From positions 96,940 to 160,939 of the forward strand of contig NZ_JAFKID010000014.1 of the NCBI RefSeq assembly GCF_017306545.1: a DNA stretch of 64,000 nucleotides, given 5' to 3'. Source of the stretch: Mesorhizobium sp. GTDB lineage: Bacteria > Pseudomonadota > Alphaproteobacteria > Rhizobiales > Rhizobiaceae. The first letter of the stretch is position 1; every line of letters starts with the position of its first letter. Of this stretch, positions 35,672 to 44,756 are shown piece after piece. The notes beneath the pieces are model-generated. The model was not told where the DNA came from, searched no databases, and saw only the letters and a program-made list of their open reading frames with translations. Both the position numbers and the translations under genes were made by a program.

Positions 35672-36843
35672 GGTTTGCGTTTCTCCAGTTCGGCGAGGAT
35701 TTCGTCCGTGTGCTCGCCGAGCCGGGGCGAAGGACGGGAATAGGCGAGCGGCGTTTCGCTCATCACCATCGGCGCGCGCACCGAGGGCAAGGCGTTGCCC
35801 CGGCCGTCGTCGAGGTCCATGCGCATGCCGCGCGCGGCCACCTGCGGGTCGGCGAACATCTGGCCGATTGTGTTGATGGGGCTGGCCGGCACGCCGGCGG
35901 CTTCCAGCTTCGGCAGCAGTTCGTCGCGGGTGAAGGCGGCAAGTGCCGCCACCATATGGTCGCGCAGCGCCGCGCGGTTGGCGACGCGGGCCGAATTCGT
36001 GGCGAAATCGGGGTTCGTTGCCAGGGCGCCGAGTCCGACGACGCCGCAGAACTTTGCGAACTGGCCGTCATTGCCGACGGCGAGGATGAAATGTCCGTCC
36101 TTCACCGGCAGCACCTCGTAAGGCGCGATGTTGGGGTGGGCGTTGCCCATCTGCACCGGCGAGTTGCCGGACACCAGATAGTTCAGGTTCTGGTTGGCGA
36201 GCACGGAAACCTGGGAATCGAACAGCGCCATGTCGATATGCTGGCCGTGTCCGGTCGCCTCGGCATGGCGCAACGCGGCCTGGATGGCGACGACCGAATA
36301 GAGGCCCGTGAAGATGTCGGTGACGGCGACGCCCACCTTCTGCGGCTCGCCGCCGGCCGGGCCGGTGATCGACATCAGGCCGGACATGCCCTGCACGATG
36401 AAATCGTAGCCGGCGCGCGGGGCGTAAGGGCCGCTCTGGCCGAAGCCGGTGATGGAACAATAGACGAGGCGCGGGTTGATCGCCTTCAGGCTCTCGTAGT
36501 CGAGGCCGTATTTCTTCAGGCCGCCGAGCTTGAAGTTCTCGATCAGCACGTCGGCGGTGGCGACGAGGCGGCGCACGGTCTCCGCGCCTTCCGGCTTGGA
36601 GAAGTCGATCGCCACCGAACGCTTGCCGCGATTGCAGGCGTGATAGTAGGCCGCCGACAGGTTCTCGCCGTCATGGCCGGTGACGAAGGGCGGGCCCCAT
36701 TTGCGGGTGTCGTCGCCGCCGTCAGGATTCTCGACCTTGATGACGTCGGCGCCGAGATCGGCCAGCAATTGCCCGGCCCATGGGCCGGCGAGAATGCGGG
36801 CAAGCTCGATGACGCGGATGCCTTTGAGCGGTGGTTCAGCCAT
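35668..36843 (-). CDS. CaiB/BaiF family (class III) CoA-transferase
   Basis: A 391-residue class III CoA-transferase. LKGIRVIELARILAGPWAGQLLADLGADVIKVE is the signature N-terminus, and the catalytic aspartate is D176 in GVAVTDIFTG, equivalent to D169 of formyl-CoA transferase. Such enzymes move CoA between carboxylates (formyl/oxalyl, carnitine, mesaconyl, succinyl and others). It is translationally coupled to the ThDP enzyme gene downstream, an arrangement reminiscent of frc-oxc, but the ThDP partner is not clearly an oxalyl-CoA decarboxylase. Confidence 0.88.
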   Translation of the reverse strand: MAEPPLKGIRVIELARILAGPWAGQLLADLGADVIKVENPDGGDDTRKWGPPFVTGHDGENLSAAYYHACNRGKRSVAIDFSKPEGAETVRRLVATADVLIENFKLGGLKKYGLDYESLKAINPRLVYCSITGFGQSGPYAPRAGYDFIVQGMSGLMSITGPAGGEPQKVGVAVTDIFTGLYSVVAIQAALRHAEATGHGQHIDMALFDSQVSVLANQNLNYLVSGNSPVQMGNAHPNIAPYEVLPVKDGHFILAVGNDGQFAKFCGVVGLGALATNPDFATNSARVANRAALRDHMVAALAAFTRDELLPKLEAAGVPASPINTIGQMFADPQVAARGMRMDLDDGRGNALPSVRAPMVMSETPLAYSRPSPRLGEHTDEILAELEKRKP

Positions 36844-36909
36844 GGATTGCCGGGAAATGCCCTAGGGATTGCTTGTATGGCGAGGCTCTAGCAATACAGG
36901 GCAGCGATG

Positions 36910-37863
36910 TCACGATGCTTGCGATGGGCCAGCGCCGGCCAGCGCCTTGTCGGCCCAGGCGGCAAAGTCCGCCATGACGACCTCCCGATTCAACTCGTTG
37001 AGAGATTCGTGGCGGGTTTCGGCGTAAATCGTTGAAACGAGATTCGAAAAGCCCATCCGACGCATGCGGCCAGCCAGATGCGTGACGGCCTTGCCGCCGT
37101 CCGTCGCCGGGTCCTTTTCGCCGCCGACGAGCAGGACGGGCAGGTCGCGGCGCATGGCGGCGAAATTGGCGTCGTCTGCGCCGGCGAAGATGAAGCCGAA
37201 CAGGTCGCGCCACAGCGATACCGAGGCATCCCAGCCGCACAGCGGATCGGCGATGTAGGCATCCACTTCCGTCGCATCGCGCGACAGCCAGTCGAACAGG
37301 GTGCGGCGGTTCGGCACCGCCTTGCCCCAGGCCTGGAAGGTCAGCTTCGGCAGCAGGCGCGACGGCACGTCGGAGCCGAGACGGAAGCGTTCCCAGGCAA
37401 GCACCGCCAGCGCCGCGCGCCCGGCAAGACCGGCGGTGAAATTGGCGTTCCAGACAGCGGCCGCGTGGACGCGCTGCGAATGCCGCAGCAGGAAGTTCAG
37501 CGCGATCAGCCCGCCCATGGAGTGCCCGAACAGGATGACCGGCAGGCCGGGGCTTTCCTTCGCGATCAGGTCATGGACGGCGGCGGCGTCGGCCAGCACC
37601 TTGTCGCCGCCGCCAGCTTTGGCGAATCGGCCGAGCGGGGCGTCCGGCGCCTTCGTGTGGCCGTGGCCACGGTGGTCGTGGGCGTAGACGTGGAAGCCGC
37701 GCGCGGCGAGATAATCGGCGAAGCGCGCATAGCGCGCCGCGTGTTCGGCCAGCCCGTGGTTGATCTGCACCACGGCGCGAGCCGGGGTTTCGGCGCGCTT
37801 GGCGTAGAGGTTGAGTGCGGCGCCGGTCGGCGAGGCGAGCGTCGTGTGGGTATCGAACGGCAT
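36910..37863 (-). CDS. Alpha/beta hydrolase, lysophospholipase-like
   Basis: A 317-residue serine hydrolase of the monoglyceride lipase/PldB type (Hydrolase_4). The nucleophile elbow GHSMGG, the oxyanion segment INHGLAEHAARYARFADYL, the acid-residue region GGEKDPAT and the histidine in ETRHESLNE complete the triad. No signal peptide is visible, so it is probably cytoplasmic. The ATG at 37863 was chosen over an earlier one at 38010, whose added residues are non-homologous in look and overlap the RNase T2 upstream region. Confidence 0.85.
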   Translation of the reverse strand: MPFDTHTTLASPTGAALNLYAKRAETPARAVVQINHGLAEHAARYARFADYLAARGFHVYAHDHRGHGHTKAPDAPLGRFAKAGGGDKVLADAAAVHDLIAKESPGLPVILFGHSMGGLIALNFLLRHSQRVHAAAVWNANFTAGLAGRAALAVLAWERFRLGSDVPSRLLPKLTFQAWGKAVPNRRTLFDWLSRDATEVDAYIADPLCGWDASVSLWRDLFGFIFAGADDANFAAMRRDLPVLLVGGEKDPATDGGKAVTHLAGRMRRMGFSNLVSTIYAETRHESLNELNREVVMADFAAWADKALAGAGPSQAS

Positions 37864-38045
37864 GGCGCAGACTGTTGGGCGCGGCGGGCAAGGCGTCAAG
37901 AGCCGTCCGGTCGTGAAGGGCACTGGCGATTTTCGCGATGATGATTTTTCCGCGGCGCGGCTTGCCTGTTGGGAAATCTCGCCGCAATTCTGGCGTGCTG
38001 CCCGCGGCAAAGTCGGGCGGCATCGGATTCGGCAAGGAAGGCGCC

Positions 38046-39059
38046 ATGCAAAAAGGTTCGGTTCTTCTGGCGATCATGGCGGGGCTGCTCGTCGGTAGTC
38101 CTGCCCAGGCCGAGGTGAAGCTGAGTGGCTCTTTCGTTGCGACCCGTGCCTGCCCGGCTACCCAATCCATCAAGTCGGCCAAGAACCCCGGCAACATCGC
38201 GACTGAGGTCGGAAAAACCTACGATCTTCTCGCCGGCAACAAGGATCTGCCCACGCACTACCTCATCGAAGTTCCAGGCGCGGAACCCGATCGGCGCTGG
38301 GTCAAGGTAACGTGCGGTCATCTGGCGGACGGCGAGGCGACGGAAGCGCCGGCCGCGGTACCGGGCAAGGACGCCGGAAAGGCGGCTGCGTCCGCGAGCG
38401 GCAAACCGGAGTATGTGCTGGCGTTGAGCTGGCAGCCGGCCTTCTGCGAGACGAAATCGAGCAAGCCGGAATGCCGGGCCCAGACGGTGCAGGGCTTCGA
38501 TGCCACGCATTTTACCCTGCACGGCCTGTGGCCGCAGCCGAACGGCAATTTCTACTGCGGTGTCAAGGCTTCCGACCGCGCCAACGACAAGCCCGGCCGC
38601 TGGGACCGGTTGCCGGCGGTGACGCTTGACGCGGCGACGCGGCAGGAACTGGAGACGGTCATGCCCGGCACGCAATCGGCGCTGGAACGGCACGAATGGA
38701 TCAAGCACGGCACCTGTTCCGGCAAGAACCAGCAGGATTTCTTCGCCGATGCGGTGCGGTTGGCGCGCGAGGTCAACGCTTCGCCGGTGCAGGCGCTGTT
38801 TGCCAAGAGCGTGGGCGGCGAACTGACCTCCGGCCAGATCCGCGACGCCTTCGATGCCGCCTTCGGCGCAGGTGCGGGAAACAGGGTGCGCGTTTCCTGC
38901 GTCAACGATCGCGGAAGACGGCTGATCGGCGAGGTCACGCTCGGCCTGACCGGACCGATCGAGGCCGGCAGTTCGCTGTCCGGCCTGATGCTGGCGGCGG
39001 CCGCGACCGACAATGCCGGCTGCCCGAAAGGGCTGGTGGACGCCGTCGGCCGTCAATAG
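38046..39059 (+). CDS. Secreted ribonuclease T2 family protein with extra N-terminal domain
   Basis: A 337-residue exported protein: signal peptide about 1-22 (SPAQA), an N-terminal domain of about 70 residues with two cysteines (C36 and C90), an Ala/Lys-rich linker (residues 95-120), then an RNase T2 domain with CAS I FTLHGLWP (H159) and CAS II HEWIKHGTC (E217, H221), the complete catalytic set. Cysteines typical of T2 enzymes are present (C134, C143, C171, C224). It should cleave RNA to 2',3'-cyclic products in the periplasm or outside. GAAGG precedes the ATG. Confidence 0.87.
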   Translation: MQKGSVLLAIMAGLLVGSPAQAEVKLSGSFVATRACPATQSIKSAKNPGNIATEVGKTYDLLAGNKDLPTHYLIEVPGAEPDRRWVKVTCGHLADGEATEAPAAVPGKDAGKAAASASGKPEYVLALSWQPAFCETKSSKPECRAQTVQGFDATHFTLHGLWPQPNGNFYCGVKASDRANDKPGRWDRLPAVTLDAATRQELETVMPGTQSALERHEWIKHGTCSGKNQQDFFADAVRLAREVNASPVQALFAKSVGGELTSGQIRDAFDAAFGAGAGNRVRVSCVNDRGRRLIGEVTLGLTGPIEAGSSLSGLMLAAAATDNAGCPKGLVDAVGRQ

Positions 39060-39112
39060 GCCGCGCCTTTCCGGCCGAACGGCGACGCCAGCCGCCCGCG
39101 ACCGAAAGGCGA

Positions 39113-39141
39113 TTGCCGTTTCGGCGCCTATCGCCTACATA
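39113..39141 (+). promoter_or_regulatory. Probable sigma-70 promoter for ettA
   Basis: TTGCCG (39113-39118), a 17-base spacer and TACATA (39136-39141), about 50 bases before the ettA start. Confidence 0.5.
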
Positions 39142-39198
39142 GCGGCCAACTCCGGCTATCCGGCAAATCCACAAAGATCGATCAGGGAAACGCCAAGC

Positions 39199-40848
39199 GT
39201 GGCACGCCAATTCATCTATCACATGTCGGGTCTTTCGAAGGCCTACGGCACCAAGAAGGTGCTCGACAACGTCCATCTGTCCTTCTACCCGGACGCCAAG
39301 ATCGGCATCCTTGGCCCCAACGGCGCCGGCAAGTCGACCATTCTCAAGATCATGGCCGGCATGGACAAGGAGTTCCAGGGCGAAGCCTGGCTCGCCGAAG
39401 GGGCGACCGTCGGCTATCTCGCGCAGGAGCCGCAGCTCGATCCGGAAAAGACCGTGTTCGAGAACGTCATGGACGGGGTCAAGAAGAAGACCGCCATCAT
39501 CGACCGCTACAACGAGTTGATGATGAACTACTCGGACGAAACGGCTGACGAGTCCGCGCAGCTTCAGGACGAGATGGACCGGCTGAACCTGTGGGACCTC
39601 GAACAGCAGGTCGAGATGGCGATGGGGGCTCTGGCCTGCCCGCCCGGCGATTCCGATGTCACCAACCTGTCGGGCGGCGAGCGCCGCCGCGTGGCATTGT
39701 GCCGGCTGCTGCTGGAGCAGCCCGATCTGCTGCTTCTCGACGAGCCGACCAACCACCTCGACGCCGAGACGACGCAATGGTTGGAAAAGCACCTGCGCGA
39801 CTATCCGGGCGCCGTGCTGATCATTACCCACGACCGCTACTTCCTCGACAACGTGACGGGCTGGATCCTCGAGCTCGACCGCGGCCGCGGCATCCCCTAC
39901 GAGGGCAACTACACCAAGTATCTCGACGCCAAGGCCAAGCGGCTGATCCAGGAAGGCCGCGAGGACGACGCGCGCCAGAAGGCGATCTGGCGTGAGCGCG
40001 AGTGGATCGCCTCCTCGCCCAAGGCGCGCCAGACCAAGTCCAAGGCGCGTATCAGCGCCTATGAGGATTTGCTCGAGCAGGCGAACAACCGCAAGCCGAC
40101 CGACACGCAGATTGTCATCCCGACCAGCGAGCGGCTGGGCAACCGCGTGATCGAGGTCGAAAGCCTCAAGAAGGGATTCGGCGAGGAAATCCTCATCGAG
40201 GACCTGTCCTTCCGCCTGCCGCCGGGCGGCATCGTCGGCGTCATCGGGCCCAACGGCGCCGGCAAGACCACGCTGTTCAAGATGTTCACTGGCCAGGAAA
40301 AGCCGGACGCCGGCGCGGTCAACATCGGCGAGACGGTGAAGATGGGTTATGTCGACCAGAGCCGCGACGCGCTCGACCCGAACAAGACCGTATGGGAGGA
40401 AATCTCCGGCGGCGCCGAGGTCATCAAGCTCGGCAAGCACGAGGTCAATTCCCGCGCCTACTGCTCGTCCTTCAACTTCCGCGGCGGCGACCAGCAGCAG
40501 AAGGTCGGCTCGCTCTCGGGCGGCCAGCGCAACCGCGTGCACCTGGCCAAGATGCTGAAGAACGGCGGCAACGTGCTGCTCCTCGACGAGCCGACCAACG
40601 ACCTCGACACCGAGACGCTGGCTGCACTGGAAGACGCGCTGGAGGCCTATGCCGGCTGCGCCGTCATCATCAGCCACGACCGCATGTTCCTCGACCGGCT
40701 GGCCACGCATATGCTGGCCTTCGAAGGTGACGCGCATGTCGAGTGGTTCGAAGGCAACTTCGAGGACTACGAGAAGGACAAGGTGCGCCGGCTGGGGCCG
40801 GAGGCGCTGACCCCCCACCGCATGACGCACAAGAGATTGACCCGCTGA
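39199..40848 (+). CDS. ettA: Energy-dependent translational throttle protein EttA (ABC-F)
   Basis: A 549-residue ABC-F ATPase that binds the ribosomal E site and gates entry into elongation according to ATP/ADP. Two nucleotide-binding domains: GPNGAGKST, LSGGERRR and LLLLDEPTNHLD; then GPNGAGKTT, LSGGQRNR and LLLDEPTNDLD. The ABC-F linker with charged helices lies at about residues 240-320. The length matches E. coli EttA (555). It starts at GTG 39199, giving the conserved ARQFIYHM opening; GGGAAACG lies upstream. Confidence 0.93.
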   Translation: MARQFIYHMSGLSKAYGTKKVLDNVHLSFYPDAKIGILGPNGAGKSTILKIMAGMDKEFQGEAWLAEGATVGYLAQEPQLDPEKTVFENVMDGVKKKTAIIDRYNELMMNYSDETADESAQLQDEMDRLNLWDLEQQVEMAMGALACPPGDSDVTNLSGGERRRVALCRLLLEQPDLLLLDEPTNHLDAETTQWLEKHLRDYPGAVLIITHDRYFLDNVTGWILELDRGRGIPYEGNYTKYLDAKAKRLIQEGREDDARQKAIWREREWIASSPKARQTKSKARISAYEDLLEQANNRKPTDTQIVIPTSERLGNRVIEVESLKKGFGEEILIEDLSFRLPPGGIVGVIGPNGAGKTTLFKMFTGQEKPDAGAVNIGETVKMGYVDQSRDALDPNKTVWEEISGGAEVIKLGKHEVNSRAYCSSFNFRGGDQQQKVGSLSGGQRNRVHLAKMLKNGGNVLLLDEPTNDLDTETLAALEDALEAYAGCAVIISHDRMFLDRLATHMLAFEGDAHVEWFEGNFEDYEKDKVRRLGPEALTPHRMTHKRLTR

Positions 40849-40855
40849 TTTGAAG

Positions 40856-40886
40856 ACGCCCCGCCACCCAAGCGGGGCGTTTTGTT
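40856..40886 (+). terminator. Rho-independent terminator after ettA
   Basis: A 9-bp perfect stem ACGCCCCGC / GCGGGGCGT with a 7-base loop, followed by TTTTGTTT. It lies 8 bases after the stop codon. Confidence 0.85.
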
Positions 40887-40901
40887 TGAAGGAGCATGCC
40901 A

Positions 40902-41669
40902 ATGGCCGACTGGTCCGCCGCGCAGTATCTGAAGTTCGAGGACGAGCGGACGCGGCCGGCGCGCGACCTGCTGGCGCAGGTGCCGTTGGCCGACCCGAAG
41001 CGTGTCGTCGATATCGGCTGCGGGCCGGGCAACTCGACCGAATTGCTGGTCGAGCGGTGGCCGGCGGCGACGGTGAGCGGTCTCGACACGTCGCCCGACA
41101 TGATCGAGAAGGCGAGGGCGCGCTTGCCGGGTGTTTCCTTCGATCTTGCGGATGCCGAAGGCTGGACGCCTCAGGAGCTGGTGGACGTCATCTTCGCCAA
41201 CGCCGTTTTCCAGTGGTTGCCGCAGCATCCGGCGGTGTTCCAGCGGCTGATGGGCCTGCTGGCGCCGGGCGGCGTGCTCGCCGTGCAGATGCCGGACAAT
41301 CTCGCCGAGCCGTCGCATCGGCTGATGCGCGAGGTGGCGGGGGAGGCGCCTTTTACCGATCGGTTGAAGAACGCCGCGCGCGCGCCGCTGCCGCCGGTGT
41401 CGTTCTATTACGATCTGCTCAAGCCGCTGTCGGCGCGGGTCGATATCTGGCACACCCACTATTACCACCCGCTGACGGACGCCGTGGCGATCGTCGAATG
41501 GGTCAAGTCGACCGGGCTGAAACCCTTCCTCGATCCGCTGGAAGACGATCTCCGGCGCCTGTTCCTCGATCGCTACACGGCGCGCATCGCCGAAGCCTAT
41601 CCGCCGGCCGCCGACGGCAAGGTGTTGCTGAAATTTCCGCGCCTGTTCCTTGTCGCGACGCGCGGGTGA
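40902..41669 (+). CDS. tam: Trans-aconitate 2-methyltransferase
   Basis: A 255-residue SAM methyltransferase that methylates trans-aconitate, a damaged form of the TCA intermediate that inhibits aconitase. It shows [15 protein letters not shown] (motif I), [18 protein letters not shown] and the Tam-typical [16 protein letters not shown] and WHTHYYHPL segments. The length matches E. coli Tam (252). GAAGGAG lies 7 bases before the ATG at 40902; the ATG at 40896 is too close. Confidence 0.88.
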   Translation: MADWSAAQYLKFEDERTRPARDLLAQVPLADPKRVVDIGCGPGNSTELLVERWPAATVSGLDTSPDMIEKARARLPGVSFDLADAEGWTPQELVDVIFANAVFQWLPQHPAVFQRLMGLLAPGGVLAVQMPDNLAEPSHRLMREVAGEAPFTDRLKNAARAPLPPVSFYYDLLKPLSARVDIWHTHYYHPLTDAVAIVEWVKSTGLKPFLDPLEDDLRRLFLDRYTARIAEAYPPAADGKVLLKFPRLFLVATRG

Positions 41670-41760
41670 AGCGGCACGCCGGTTCGCCTTTGGTCTGCGG
41701 CAGCGGTAGACCGTAATCAAAATACCTGCTGCTGAGTGAAACTGGCGGGCGGCATTGCCG

Positions 41761-41781
41761 GAAACGGTGGCGAGCCGTTTC
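41761..41781. promoter_or_regulatory. Inverted repeat upstream of the KAS III gene
   Basis: GAAACGG (41761-41767) and CCGTTTC (41775-41781) form perfect 7-base arms around a 7-base spacer; a third related AAACGG follows at about 41792. It lies about 65 bases before the KAS III ATG and may be an operator; the regulator is unknown. Confidence 0.4.
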
Positions 41782-41847
41782 GGTTTGGCGTAAACGGTCG
41801 ATGCGCTCTCTTGCGGCGCAGCAGACACAGCGCATACGGAACCGGCC

Positions 41848-42969
41848 ATGCTTCGAACGATCATCAGCGGTATCGGCGTCGAAATTCCGGAACCGGTCAT
41901 AACCAACGAGGAGCTTGTCGCGAGCTTCAACGCCTGGGTCGATACGGAAAACCCGAAGCGCGAAGCGCGCGGCGAGCCGCCGTTGCAGAAATCGGACGCG
42001 GATTTCATCGTCCACGCCTCGGGCGTGCGGCAGCGCCATGTCATCGAGCGCGAAGGCATCCTCGACCCCGCGCGCATGGCGCCGCGCATCGCGCCGCGAC
42101 CGGACGAGGCGCTTTCCCTGCAAGCCGAGTTCGGCCTGGCGGCGGCGCGCAAGGCGCTCGCGAACGCCGGCGTCGAGCCGGCCGACGTCGATATGGTGAT
42201 CTGCTCGTCCTCGCACCTGCAGCGGCCCTATCCGGCCATCGCCATCGAGATGCAGCAGGCGCTCGGCACCAGGGGCGCCGGCTTCGACATGGGCCTCGGC
42301 TGCTCTTCGGCCGCTGCAGCGCTGCATGTCGCCGTCAATCTGGTGCGCACCGGCGCGCAGAAGCGTGTGCTGGTGGTGGTGCCGGAGATCATCACCGGCC
42401 ATCTCAACTTCCGCGACCGGCAGACGCATTTCATCTTCGGCGACGCGGCGGTGGCGATGGTGGTCGAGGCCATTGGCGAGGACGAGACGCGGCCGGGCCG
42501 CTTGGAAGTGCTCGACACCCGCACCTGGACGCAGATGTCGAGCAACATCCGCACCAATCTCGGCTATCTGACCCGCACCGGCCTCGACAATCCCTGGGTC
42601 ATCGATCTCGAAGGCCACATGATCAGGCAGGTCGGCAACAAGGTGTTCAAGGAAGTCACCATCGCCGGCCATCGTTTCATCGTCGATTTCCTGGCCGAGC
42701 ACGGACTGACGCCGGAGGGCATCCGCCGCTTCTGGCTGCACCAGGCCAATGCGCGCATGAACGCCATGATCCTGAAACTGTCCTTCGGCCACGAGGTCGG
42801 CCACGACCGAGCGCCGATGGTGCTCGGCCGCCTGGGCAACACCGCCGGTGCCGGCGCGGTGGTGGCGCTGTCCGAGAATCACGCCGATATGAAAAAGGGT
42901 GATTTCGGCCTGCTGTGCGCTTTCGGCGCCGGCTATTCCATCGGCGGCGCGCTGCTGAGGATGATGTGA
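41848..42969 (+). CDS. Beta-ketoacyl-ACP synthase III (FabH-like)
   Basis: A 373-residue thiolase-fold condensing enzyme with the KAS III triad C152 (DMGLGCSSAAAA), H298 (WLHQAN) and N331 (RLGNTAGAG). It is about 50 residues longer than E. coli FabH (317). The extra length is near residues 30-90 and suggests a substrate pocket other than acetyl-CoA. Such paralogues exist in Rhizobiales beside the housekeeping FabH. It begins an operon with a MOSC protein (5-base gap) and an SDR. Confidence 0.85.
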   Translation: MLRTIISGIGVEIPEPVITNEELVASFNAWVDTENPKREARGEPPLQKSDADFIVHASGVRQRHVIEREGILDPARMAPRIAPRPDEALSLQAEFGLAAARKALANAGVEPADVDMVICSSSHLQRPYPAIAIEMQQALGTRGAGFDMGLGCSSAAAALHVAVNLVRTGAQKRVLVVVPEIITGHLNFRDRQTHFIFGDAAVAMVVEAIGEDETRPGRLEVLDTRTWTQMSSNIRTNLGYLTRTGLDNPWVIDLEGHMIRQVGNKVFKEVTIAGHRFIVDFLAEHGLTPEGIRRFWLHQANARMNAMILKLSFGHEVGHDRAPMVLGRLGNTAGAGAVVALSENHADMKKGDFGLLCAFGAGYSIGGALLRMM

Positions 42970-42974
42970 AGGAC

Positions 42975-43598
42975 ATGGCCGCGATGCTCGACCTCGTGCC
43001 GGCGGGGCCGCAGGACGATATCGTGCCGGGCAGGAAACTGGCCGCCCGCGCTGCCGGTGTCTACAGCGCCACGGGCGAGGGCTTCGAAACCCGCGTGGTC
43101 GATGAACTGGTGCTGGATTATGCCGGCATCCGGGACGATTTCCATTTCGGCATCACCCGTCGCTCCGGCGGGCGCGAACCGTGGTATGCGCGCGGCACCG
43201 AAATGCGCAATGCGCGCCAGGTTTCCATCATCGCGGCGGACGAGATGGCCGTGGTGGCCGAGCGCATGGGCATCGCGATGATCGAGCCCGGATGGATCGG
43301 CGCCAATCTCGTCATCGAAGGCGTGCCGAACCTCTCCATGCTGCCGGCCGGATCGCTGCTGTTCTTCAAGGGCGGCGCCACGCTCAAGGTCGATGCGCAG
43401 AACCATCCGTGCCGTTTCGCCGGCCGCCTGCTGGCGGAGCGCGCCGGCATGGCCGATCCGGAAGCCGGCGCGCTTGCCTTCGCGAAGATGGCCAAGCGGC
43501 TGCGCGGGCTGGTCGCCTGGGTGGAAAAGCCGGGCGCGGTGCGGGCGGGCGAGGAGATTTCCGTGCGCGTTCCCGAGCAATGGATCTATCGCGGGTGA
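42975..43598 (+). CDS. MOSC domain-containing protein
   Basis: A 207-residue protein with the MOSC fold, whose conserved Cys in MoCo sulfurases binds sulfur. Here Cys appears in NHPCRFAGRLLAER, matching the MOSC motif, so the sulfur-carrier site is retained. No beta-barrel N-terminal partner domain is present, so it is a stand-alone MOSC of the YiiM type, which in other bacteria reduces N-hydroxylated substrates with a molybdenum cofactor. GAAGGA precedes the ATG at 42975, directly after the KAS III gene. Confidence 0.82.
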   Translation: MAAMLDLVPAGPQDDIVPGRKLAARAAGVYSATGEGFETRVVDELVLDYAGIRDDFHFGITRRSGGREPWYARGTEMRNARQVSIIAADEMAVVAERMGIAMIEPGWIGANLVIEGVPNLSMLPAGSLLFFKGGATLKVDAQNHPCRFAGRLLAERAGMADPEAGALAFAKMAKRLRGLVAWVEKPGAVRAGEEISVRVPEQWIYRG

Positions 43599-43633
43599 AC
43601 AGCCTGCCGGACGCGGGCGATGGGAGGAAGGCC

Positions 43634-44401
43634 ATGAGCGGAAGACTTCAGGAAAAGGTCGCGATCGTATCGGGCGGCGCGACCGGCATGGGTGGCGCGG
43701 CGTCGAAACTGTTCGCGGCCGAAGGGGCGAAGGTCGCGATCGTCGATCGCAACGGCGAGGCGGCCGGTGCGACCGCAGCCGAAATCAGAGCGGCCGGCGG
43801 CACGGCGGAGGCTTTCGTGGCCGATGTGTCCGACGAGGGCGAGGTGGGCAAGGCGGTGGCGGCGGCCGGGGCCGCGTTCGGCCCGGCGACGGTACTGTTC
43901 AACCATGCCGGCACGATCGTCATCAAGCCGTTCCTGGAAACCACGGTGCAGGAATGGGACTGGCTTCACGCCGTCAACGTCCGCTCCATGTTCCTGATGA
44001 CCAAGGCGGTGCTGCCCGGCATGATCGCGGCCGGCGGCGGGTCGATCGTGTGCACGTCGTCGATTTCGGCCGTGGCGGCGACGCCGATGGAAGTGCTCTA
44101 CGACACCACCAAGGGCGCCGTTCACATGTTCGCGCGGGCGATCGCGGTGGAATTCCGCGACCGGAACATACGCTGCAACGCCGTCTGCCCCGGCTTCATC
44201 CGCACGCCCCACGGGCTGCGCGAGGTGGCGGACCTGCAACGTTTCGGCGTCGATGTCTCGGAGGCGGCGATGGCCGCGCAGCAGGGGCGCATCGGCGAGC
44301 CGGAAGAGGTGGCGCGGGCCGCTCTTTTCCTCGCCAGCGAGGAGTCCAGCTTCGTCAACGGCGCGCATCTGTTCGTGGACAACGCCTTCACCGCCATCTG
44401 A
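43634..44401 (+). CDS. Short-chain dehydrogenase/reductase (SDR)
   Basis: A 255-residue classical SDR: cofactor motif SGGATGMGGA (TGxxxGxG variant), NHAG, the catalytic Ser in CTSSISA, and Y-x-x-x-K in LYDTTKGA. The D in VAIVDRN after beta-2 indicates NAD(H) preference. It resembles 3-ketoacyl-ACP or 2,5-diketogluconate-type reductases. GGGAGGAAGG precedes the ATG. Third gene of the KAS III-MOSC operon; a ketoacyl reductase role next to the condensing enzyme is plausible but not shown. Confidence 0.87.
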   Translation: MSGRLQEKVAIVSGGATGMGGAASKLFAAEGAKVAIVDRNGEAAGATAAEIRAAGGTAEAFVADVSDEGEVGKAVAAAGAAFGPATVLFNHAGTIVIKPFLETTVQEWDWLHAVNVRSMFLMTKAVLPGMIAAGGGSIVCTSSISAVAATPMEVLYDTTKGAVHMFARAIAVEFRDRNIRCNAVCPGFIRTPHGLREVADLQRFGVDVSEAAMAAQQGRIGEPEEVARAALFLASEESSFVNGAHLFVDNAFTAI

Positions 44402-44441
44402 GAACTCAGCGCCGCCGGCGGGATCGTCAGGGCGGCAGGGA

Positions 44442-44756
44442 TCAGGCGTCCTCGTCGTCCGGGTCGAGCAGCCGGGTGGCCCGCCATGCTGTCAGCACAG
44501 CATTGATCCTGTCGATGACGAAGAAGCGGGCGGCGTCGCGGTCGTAGCCTTCTTCGAGCAGCGTTTCGTATTCGGTGTGGACGTGGCGGATATGGGCGAC
44601 GGTCGCCAGCCATGCCGCGACCGTCGGCGGCAGCGCCTTCATGTGGACAGCGCCGGCGTCGGCACGGATCTTTTCGATATCGGCATAGGGCGCCATCGGC
44701 AAAAGCAGGGTCAATGCCTTGGCGAGCGCCCGCCGCCGACCGGTCGGGGCGCTCAT
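44442..44756 (-). CDS. DUF2293 domain-containing protein
   Basis: A 104-residue protein with the DUF2293 core: LPPTVAAWLATVAHIRHVHTEYETLLEEGYDRDAARFFV, giving the conserved RHxHTxYxxLL pattern. The function is unknown. Its start overlaps the stop of trmO by four bases, so the pair is translationally coupled, a conserved arrangement in Rhizobiales as far as I recall. Confidence 0.85.
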   Translation of the reverse strand: MSAPTGRRRALAKALTLLLPMAPYADIEKIRADAGAVHMKALPPTVAAWLATVAHIRHVHTEYETLLEEGYDRDAARFFVIDRINAVLTAWRATRLLDPDDEDA

